Origin: JBJXGF01 sp046153015
GTDB lineage: Bacteria > Actinomycetota > Acidimicrobiia > Acidimicrobiales > CAIXPF01
Direction: 5' to 3'
Length of the DNA stretch: 18,025 bases
Assembly: GCA_046153015.1 (NCBI GenBank)
Contig: JBJXGF010000414.1
Coordinates: forward strand, 1 to 18,025
This document shows positions 13,155 to 18,025 of the stretch, in pieces. Position 1 is the first letter of the stretch; each line of letters opens with the position of its first letter. The notes beneath the pieces are model-generated. The model made no database searches, was not told where the DNA came from, and saw nothing but the letters and a program-made list of their open reading frames with translations. Both the position numbers and the translations under genes were made by a program.

Positions 13155-14251
13155 GCCGCGGCGGGCTCGGCCACGAGACCGGACAGCTTGGGCATGACCT
13201 CCTTCGCCAACAGCTCCATCGACTGGCGCCACGGCTCGGGGTCCTCGAAGTAGTCGAACTGGAAGTGCAGCAGCACCCCGAAGCCGCCGACCAGCTCGTA
13301 CTGCTCGGCCAGCTTCTCGGCCACCGTGTCGGGCGAGCCGATGACCCACGAGGTCTTGGCCAGGTAGTCGGGGGTGACCTCGCGGTCGGGCACCGACGGG
13401 TCGTGCTTGTAGTACTTGATGAACTCGAAGTCGCTGAGCAGGGGCAGGAAGTACTCCGTCATCATGCGGCCCATGTGGCTCTGCACCGACCAGCGGTAGG
13501 CCTCGGCGTCGGTGGGGGCGACGAAGATCTCCCGCACGAGGCGCCAGTCGGCCCGGGAGGGCGTGCGGCCCGAGCGGGCGGCGCCGGCCAGCACCGAGTC
13601 CCAGTGGCTGGCGATGTAGCTGGGGTTCAGGTTGAGGCTCAGCGGGTAGAAGCCGCGCTCCCCCGCCATCGCCAGGGTCGGCGAGGGCGAGGAGAACCCG
13701 GCCACGCCGATCGGCGGGTGCGGGCGCTGGTAGGGCTTCAGCCACGCCCGCAGCGAGCGCAGCTGGACCTCGGGGTTCCACTTGACCGTCCAGAAGGCGC
13801 CCTCGTAGACGAAGGGCTCCTCGGCGGTCCAGATGCGCAGGATGATGTCGAGCGCCTCGGCGGTCATCGCCCGGTTCTCGCCGGCGTACCCGTCGATGTT
13901 GAACAGCTCCCAGTCCGAGGGCAGCCCGGACGAGCCGACGCCGAACATGAACCGTCCCTTGGCCATGTGGTCGAGCTGCGCCACGCGATGGGCCAGCTCG
14001 GCCGGATGGTGGAACGGCAGCAGGTGGGCGCCCGGGGCCAGCTTGATCCGCGTCGTCTCCCGCAGCGCCTGGGCGATCAGCAGGTCGGGCGCCGGCAGCG
14101 GCTCCCACGGCGCGGTGAAGTGCTCGCCGATCCACGCCTCGTCGTAGCCGTACTCGTCGGCCCAGCGCAGGTACTGCAGGTCGAAGTCGATGGCGTCGAC
14201 GGTGGACCGCTCCGGCGGGTGCGACGGCATCATGAACGTGCCGAGCTTCAA
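13139..14251 (-). CDS. LLM-class flavin-dependent oxidoreductase
   Basis: This 370-aa protein is a second luciferase-like monooxygenase: KLGTFMMPSHPPERS at the start, YLRWADEYGYDEAWIGEHFTAPWEPLPAPDLLIAQALRETTRIKLAPGAHLLPFHHPAELAHRVAQLDHMAKGRFMFGVGSSGLPSDWELF, and the late GSPDTVAEKLAEQYELVGGFGVLLHFQFDY. It should bind reduced flavin (FMN or F420) and act on an unknown organic substrate. The TTG start at 14251 is supported by AAGGGAG 6 nt upstream. The open frame continues further upstream, but that part lies over DUF445 in another frame and is not coding. The Pro/Ala-rich C-terminal tail (EPAAAPAAP) comes from the hairpin repeat region. It follows DUF445 by 44 bp on the same strand, possibly as an operon. 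Confidence 0.9.
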   Translation of the reverse strand: MKLGTFMMPSHPPERSTVDAIDFDLQYLRWADEYGYDEAWIGEHFTAPWEPLPAPDLLIAQALRETTRIKLAPGAHLLPFHHPAELAHRVAQLDHMAKGRFMFGVGSSGLPSDWELFNIDGYAGENRAMTAEALDIILRIWTAEEPFVYEGAFWTVKWNPEVQLRSLRAWLKPYQRPHPPIGVAGFSSPSPTLAMAGERGFYPLSLNLNPSYIASHWDSVLAGAARSGRTPSRADWRLVREIFVAPTDAEAYRWSVQSHMGRMMTEYFLPLLSDFEFIKYYKHDPSVPDREVTPDYLAKTSWVIGSPDTVAEKLAEQYELVGGFGVLLHFQFDYFEDPEPWRQSMELLAKEVMPKLSGLVAEPAAAPAAP

Positions 14252-14295
14252 AGCGGGCTCCCTTCGACCTTCCGGCCGCCAGAAGCTACCGGAAC

Positions 14296-15558
14296 CTACC
14301 CGAACACGCCGAGGTCGGTGAGGGCGTGGATGGCGAGGCCGGCCAGGCCGCCCACCACCGTGCCGTTGATGCGGATGAACTGCAGGTCTCGCCCGACGGC
14401 GAGCTCGATGCGCCGGCTGGTGTCGTCGGCGTCCCAGCCGGCGACGGTGGCGCCGATCAGCTCGGCCGCCTCCTCCCGGGCGTGGGCGGCGAGGTACCGG
14501 GCGGCGCCGATCGCCCAGCCGTCGACCCGATCGGCCAGGGTGGGGTCGGCGCCGACGGCGCGGCCAAAGCGCGCCACCGCGCCCTCCAGCCGGCGGCGGA
14601 GCTCGGATCCGGGATCGGCGGCCGACGCGACGAGCGAGCGCTTGAGCGCGGCGGCGAGCTCGCCCAGCCAGGCCTCGAACTCGGGGTGGGCGAGCAGCTC
14701 CTCCTTCACCGCCTCGGCCCGCTGGGCCAGCACCGGGTCGGCCCGCAGCCGCTCGGCGAGGTCGCGGGCGCGGCGGTCGAAGGCGCGGCGCAGCTCGTGG
14801 TCGGGGTCGGCGGCCACGTCGGCGAGGAAGCGTTGGGCGCCTTCGTAGAGGCGCACGAACACCTTGTCGTCCACGAAATCGGGCACCCACCACGGCGACT
14901 CGTCCTGCACGCGCCGGCGCAGCTGCGGGCGCTGCTCCTCGAGCAGGGCGGCCACGCCGCGCAGCCCGCCGTCGAAGAGCGCCTGGTGGTGGCCGCCCTC
15001 GATGGCGGCCTCGGCCAACCGGGCCAGGAGCGGCGCCACCGGGGTGTCGCGCGCCGCGCCGATGGCCGCGGCGCCGAGGCCGGCGGCGAGGTCGTCCTCG
15101 TCGACGAACTCAGCCACCGCGCCCAGCATCGCCGCGCCCTGGCGGGCCAGGATCGCGGCCTGCTCGGGCCGGGCGAGCCAGCCGCCGACACGACGGCCGA
15201 CCTGCGCCGAGGCCACCCGGGCGGCCAGCACGTCGGCGTCGAGGAAGTTGGCCTGCACGAACTCGCCGAGGCTGGCGCCGAGCTGGTTCTTGCGGGTCGG
15301 GATGATGGCGGTGTGCGGCACCGGCAGCCCGAGCGGGTGGCGGAACAGCGCAGTGACCGCGAACCAGTCGGCCAGGCCGCCGACCATCGCCGCCTCCGCC
15401 GCCGCCTCCACGTACCCCCAGCCGCCGGCGCCGCCCCCGGCCAGCCGCGCCGCGGCGTACACGGCGGCCATCACCCCCAGCAGACCGGTGGCCTGCGTTT
15501 TCATCACCCGCAGCCGGCGGGCGCGGGCGGCGTCGGCGGCGCTCGGCGCGGTCTCCAT
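14296..15558 (-). CDS. DUF445 family membrane-associated protein
   Basis: The 420-aa protein has the DUF445 (YjiN/YheB-like) layout: an N-terminal hydrophobic segment (TGLLGVMAAVYAAARLAGG), then AAMVGGLADWFAVTALFRHPLGLPVPHTAIIPTRKNQLGASLGEFVQANFL (57-106), the most recognisable family block. Next come about 280 residues of charged amphipathic helices, and a final hydrophobic helix (INGTVVGGLAGLAIHAL). It is probably anchored at both ends in the cytoplasmic membrane. The molecular function of the family is unknown. The ATG at 15558 is used, and a GTG two codons earlier is possible; neither has a clear SD. It is divergent from the truncated MFS gene. Confidence 0.88.
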   Translation of the reverse strand: METAPSAADAARARRLRVMKTQATGLLGVMAAVYAAARLAGGGAGGWGYVEAAAEAAMVGGLADWFAVTALFRHPLGLPVPHTAIIPTRKNQLGASLGEFVQANFLDADVLAARVASAQVGRRVGGWLARPEQAAILARQGAAMLGAVAEFVDEDDLAAGLGAAAIGAARDTPVAPLLARLAEAAIEGGHHQALFDGGLRGVAALLEEQRPQLRRRVQDESPWWVPDFVDDKVFVRLYEGAQRFLADVAADPDHELRRAFDRRARDLAERLRADPVLAQRAEAVKEELLAHPEFEAWLGELAAALKRSLVASAADPGSELRRRLEGAVARFGRAVGADPTLADRVDGWAIGAARYLAAHAREEAAELIGATVAGWDADDTSRRIELAVGRDLQFIRINGTVVGGLAGLAIHALTDLGVFG

Positions 15559-15685
15559 GCTCACGAGGCGGCAGTCGGGGAGCGGCGGCGCACCGAGCCA
15601 CCGTGCCATGCCCGGGCGAGGCGGCGCCACGCGCACGCCGGCCACCGTGCGCGGCGCTGCCGCGCCGGTGGTGCAGACTGCCGCT

Positions 15686-16687
15686 GTGCGCGCCTGGCTC
15701 GACGGCCGCTCAGCGCTGCCGTTGGCGGTGCTGACCGGGCTGAACCTCGTCGACGAGCTCGACCGGATCGCGTTCGCCGCGCTGGCGCCGGAGATCCGCG
15801 ACGCGTTCCGCCTCTCCGACGCGTCGATCGGCACGCTGGCGATCGCCTCCTCGGCGGTGATCCTGTTCATCGCCGCCCCGGTCGGCGTGCTGGCCGACCG
15901 CCTCTCCCGGGTGCGGATCGCCCTGGTGTGCGGGGTGTTGTGGGGCACGATGAGCGTGGCGACCGGGCTGGCCGGCGGGCTCGTCCTGCTGGCGGCGGCT
16001 CGGGTGCTCTCCGGCGTCGGCCGCAACGCCAACGAGATCGTCCACCCGAGCCTGCTGACCGACCTGTACCCGCCGAGCACCCACCCCCGCGTGTTCCAAG
16101 TTCACCGCATCGCCAATCCGGCGGCGGCGGCGTCGGGCATCGTGGCCGGCGCCATCGGCGCGTGGTGGAGTTGGCGAGCGGCGTTCGTGCTGCTCGCCGC
16201 ACCGACGTTCCTGCTGCTGATCCTGCTGCGGCGGGTGCCCGAGCCGGGGCGCGGGGCGACGGGCGGGTCTCGGCCCGCCCTCGGCCCGCGGCCGCCCTTC
16301 GGGGAGGCGTTCCGGCGGTTGGCGGGCATCGTGAGCCTCCGCCGATTCTGGGCGGCGGGGTTCTTCCTCGGGGGGGTCTACGCGTCGTACACCACCCTCG
16401 TGTCGCTCTTCTTCGAGCAGGTGCACGGCTACGGACCCTTCGGGCGAGGCGTGGCCCAGTTCGCGCTGGGGGCGGGCACGGTGGCGGGCCTGGTCCTCGG
16501 GGCCGGCGCCAGCCGGCGGGAGGTTCCCGCTCCACGAGAACCAGCACTCCGCAAGTCGGCTTATCCGTCGCGTCCAAGCTGGAAGTCTCGACCTGGCGCC
16601 AGCCGAGCCTCGACTTGTCAGGCATTCGTCGAAATCGAGCGATACCGCATGCGTCGAGCCGGACGCAAAGGGATCGGCAGGGTATGA
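15686..16687 (+). CDS. MFS transporter, C-terminally truncated with an unrelated tail
   Basis: Residues 1-275 are a major facilitator transporter N-terminal half and more: TM1 (LPLAVLTGLNLVDELDRIAFAAL), TM2, the loop 2-3 motif GVLADRLSRVRI (67-78), and TM3-TM6 up to FLLLILLRRVPEPG. After a cytosolic loop come two more helices (FWAAGFFLGGVYASYTTLVSLFF and VAQFALGAGTVAGLVLGAG). At about nucleotide 16514 the hydrophobic pattern stops. The last 58 residues are an Arg/Ser/Pro-rich tail of different composition ending at TGA 16685. A normal MFS protein would have about four more helices and 100-150 more residues, so this is probably a broken, non-functional gene. The GTG at 15686 is uncertain (15671 is also in frame). 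Confidence 0.75.
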   Translation: MRAWLDGRSALPLAVLTGLNLVDELDRIAFAALAPEIRDAFRLSDASIGTLAIASSAVILFIAAPVGVLADRLSRVRIALVCGVLWGTMSVATGLAGGLVLLAAARVLSGVGRNANEIVHPSLLTDLYPPSTHPRVFQVHRIANPAAAASGIVAGAIGAWWSWRAAFVLLAAPTFLLLILLRRVPEPGRGATGGSRPALGPRPPFGEAFRRLAGIVSLRRFWAAGFFLGGVYASYTTLVSLFFEQVHGYGPFGRGVAQFALGAGTVAGLVLGAGASRREVPAPREPALRKSAYPSRPSWKSRPGASRASTCQAFVEIERYRMRRAGRKGIGRV

Positions 16688-16760
16688 GCGGCGTGACCGG
16701 GTCGCTGATCCGCCCCAACCGCATATTTCGCACCTTCCCCATCGAACCTATGCTCCAGCG
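16515..16760. other. Junction region between the broken MFS gene and the methyltransferase
   Basis: Sequence composition changes abruptly here to lower GC. A 6-bp hairpin (GCGGGA-GGT-TCCCGC, 16516-16530) sits right at the break. The 11-mer GGCGCCAGCCG occurs at 16505-16515 and again at 16595-16605. No complete gene or insertion sequence is visible, only the MFS read-on tail. A minus-strand frame has a short protein-like stretch (RLGWRQVETSSLDATDKPT), but it is too short to identify. Confidence 0.5.
16749..16754 (+). promoter_or_regulatory. Probable -10 hexamer of a leaderless methyltransferase mRNA
   Basis: TATGCT fits TANNNT and ends exactly 7 nt before the A of the ATG at 16761, which has no SD. 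This is the standard geometry of actinobacterial leaderless transcripts. The -35 (TTTCGC, 17-nt spacer) is poor. Confidence 0.45.
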
Positions 16761-17591
16761 ATGCGCTTCCCAAGGCCGACGCGTGGCCTCCGGTGGTACT
16801 TCGACCACAACGACGGTCGGATGATCCACAAGTGGCTTCACTACTTCCCGATCTACGAACGACACCTCAGTCCCTTCCGGGGGCGCGCGGTCACGATGCT
16901 GGAAATCGGTGTGTCGCACGGAGGCTCGCTGCAGATGTGGCGCCACCATCTCGGTCGCCGGTCGAGGATCGTCGGATTCGATATCGAGCCGCGAGTCGCT
17001 GACCTCGCCGAGCAGGGGATCGATGTGTTGGTCGGTGATCAGTCCGACCCCGTCTTCCTCGACGGTCTTGTTCGGCGGTACGGCGAGTTCGACGTGGTGC
17101 TCGACGATGGCAGTCACTTCCCGGAGCATCAGATCACCAGCATCTGTCACTTGTGGCCCCATGTGGCAGAGGGGGGTGTCTACATTGTTGAGGACCTGCA
17201 CTCGAACTACTGGGCTGCCTATGGCGCCGGCCGCGGCCAGCCGAACACGTTCATCTCCTGGCTGCACGAGCGTATCGATGACATGCACGCGTTTCACTCC
17301 GAGGACGCTGCTTTCCAAGTCAACGAGTGGACTCGAACCGTGAATGCCATCCATATCTACGACAGCGTTGCCGTACTCGAGAAGGTGGAGCGCGAACGGC
17401 CGGTCCACCGAAGGGCGGGCCGACCATCGTTCGAGGACATCGATGGCATCAACGTCGACGAGGTCATCGATCAGCAGCATCGCGAGCAGCTGCGGTCGCT
17501 GAGCAGTCCCGCAGCGCGGCTCCGACGGCTCCGAAGGGACCCGCGTTGCACGCTTCGACGCGTGCTCGCACGCGTGCGCCAGACGCGCTGA
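16761..17591 (+). CDS. Class I SAM-dependent methyltransferase, MycE-like sugar O-methyltransferase
   Basis: The 276-aa protein starts its conserved part at MIHKWLHYFPIYERHLSPFRGRAVTMLEIGVSHGGSLQMWRHHLG. LEIGVSHGGS (47-56) is SAM motif I and Asp74 ends beta-2. VGDQSDPVFLDGL, VVLDDGSHFPEHQITS (DDGSH 115-119) and YIVEDLHSNYW (Glu144-Asp145) follow, the acidic residues matching the metal site of this family. The family includes MycE-type macrolide-sugar and other hexosyl O-methyltransferases. A cell-surface glycan or a glycosylated metabolite is a likely acceptor, but none is encoded nearby. The C-terminal 30 residues are Arg-rich (RLRRLRRDPRCTLRRVLARVR) and may bind membrane or nucleic acid, or may be dispensable. 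Codon use is clearly less GC-biased than in the genes at 2-15 kb. It is solitary and probably transferred. Confidence 0.87.
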   Translation: MRFPRPTRGLRWYFDHNDGRMIHKWLHYFPIYERHLSPFRGRAVTMLEIGVSHGGSLQMWRHHLGRRSRIVGFDIEPRVADLAEQGIDVLVGDQSDPVFLDGLVRRYGEFDVVLDDGSHFPEHQITSICHLWPHVAEGGVYIVEDLHSNYWAAYGAGRGQPNTFISWLHERIDDMHAFHSEDAAFQVNEWTRTVNAIHIYDSVAVLEKVERERPVHRRAGRPSFEDIDGINVDEVIDQQHREQLRSLSSPAARLRRLRRDPRCTLRRVLARVRQTR

Positions 17592-17627
17592 ACGGCGGGG
17601 CTGAACCCTCACATCATGTGGTGAGCG

Positions 17628-18025
17628 TCAGGGTGTGGGCTCGGGGTAGCCGGGGCCGGTGGTGGCGCCGACGTCTCGGACGTCGATCGGCTCGCCGCAC
17701 TCGCTGCAGACGACGCGGGCCGTCATGTCGTGGCCGCAGCTGGTGTGATGCAGGATGAGGGGGGTGCCTTCAGGTCCGGTGAGCCAACGGTCGCCCCATG
17801 CGGCCATGGCGGCGAGAATGGGAAAGGCATCGCGTCCCTTCTCGGTGAGCCGGTACTCGTAGCGGGCCGGGTTCGGCTGGTACTCGACGCGGCGCAGCAC
17901 ACCTTCATCGACGAGCGTGTTGAGCCGGCGAGTGAGGATGTTGCGGCCGACGCCCAGCGACGCCTGGAAGTCGTCGAAGCGCCGCGTGCCGAGGCAGGCC
18001 TGCCGGATGATGAGCAGGTTCCAGT
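17628..18025 (-). CDS. HxlR family transcriptional regulator (N-terminus outside the window)
   Basis: The frame runs in from the right edge (about 132 codons visible). WNLLIIRQACLGTRRFDDFQASLGVGRNILTRRLNTLVDEGVLRRVEYQPNPARYEYRLTEKGRDAFPIL is a clear HxlR-type winged helix, missing only the first helix or so. The C-terminal tail has Cys-Gly-His and Cys-x-x-Cys spacing (TSCGHDMTARVVCSECGEPID), a possible zinc-binding or thiol-sensing knuckle seen in actinobacterial HxlR members. Such proteins usually control an adjacent redox or detoxification gene, which would lie beyond the right edge. The gene converges on the methyltransferase with 36 bp between them, which hold a small CACAT-C-ATGTG palindrome. 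Confidence 0.88.
   Translation of the reverse strand, partial: WNLLIIRQACLGTRRFDDFQASLGVGRNILTRRLNTLVDEGVLRRVEYQPNPARYEYRLTEKGRDAFPILAAMAAWGDRWLTGPEGTPLILHHTSCGHDMTARVVCSECGEPIDVRDVGATTGPGYPEPTP

Noticed and set aside
14252..14893. N-terminal extension of the flavin oxidoreductase at 13139-14251
   Set aside because: The added residues are Arg/Gly/Pro-rich and overlay DUF445 in another frame; the TTG at 14251 has a good SD and starts at the family's conserved KLGTF.
16511..16545. tRNA 3' end or attachment-site core at the MFS break
   Set aside because: GGTTCCCGCTCCA looks slightly like a T-arm, but no acceptor partner, anticodon arm or D-arm can be folded around it.
15867..17612. Long minus-strand open frame antisense to the MFS and methyltransferase genes
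   Set aside because: It is the mirror of two recognisable proteins and has no domain of its own; long antisense frames are expected at this GC content.

Overview
The window is about 18 kb of very GC-rich DNA with strongly GC-biased third codon positions, GTG/TTG starts and several starts without a Shine-Dalgarno. The gene content includes a DUF3516-type Ski2-like helicase, several luciferase-like monooxygenases and SDRs, an HxlR regulator and DUF445/DUF4184 proteins. Together these suggest a free-living actinobacterium, plausibly of the Acidimicrobiia. That placement is inference from gene content, with no marker gene in view. No rRNA, tRNA, CRISPR array or intact insertion sequence was seen.

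Layout. 1-2000: the tail of an unrecognised gene, then a solitary wHTH plus PD-(D/E)XK nuclease-like gene of unusual composition (minus strand), then a long non-coding tract with dispersed repeats. 2000-6950: a Ski2-like RNA helicase, a SodC-like lipoprotein that has lost the zinc loop, a convergent DUF4184 membrane protein, and an alpha/beta hydrolase. 6937-9734: a molybdopterin oxidoreductase fused to pentapeptide repeats, a small hypothetical protein, and a limonene-monooxygenase-like flavin enzyme. 9818-12281 (minus strand): an apparent operon of a conserved partner protein, a UGSC-family selenoprotein read through an in-frame TGA, and an SDR. 12322-14251: a divergent second SDR, facing a second luciferase-like monooxygenase. 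14296-16687: DUF445, divergent from an MFS transporter whose C-terminal third is replaced by unrelated sequence. 16761-18025: a solitary MycE-like methyltransferase of lower GC, and the end of an HxlR regulator.

The centrepiece is the selenoprotein at 10607-11176. An in-frame TGA (10855-10853) gives a Sec-Gly-Ser-Cys motif. A perfect 9-bp hairpin with a G-first loop follows 10 nt downstream, as expected of a bacterial SECIS. A conventional reading would split this gene into two short hypotheticals. Its upstream partner ends in Cys-Asp-Asn-Cys and starts the same operon. With two SDRs and two flavin monooxygenases around it, the block looks like an oxidative catabolic or redox module of unknown substrate.

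The flanks of the window look more mobile. The nuclease gene, the repeat-bearing tract at 1.1-2.0 kb and the MFS/methyltransferase junction near 16.5 kb all show lower GC or broken gene structure.
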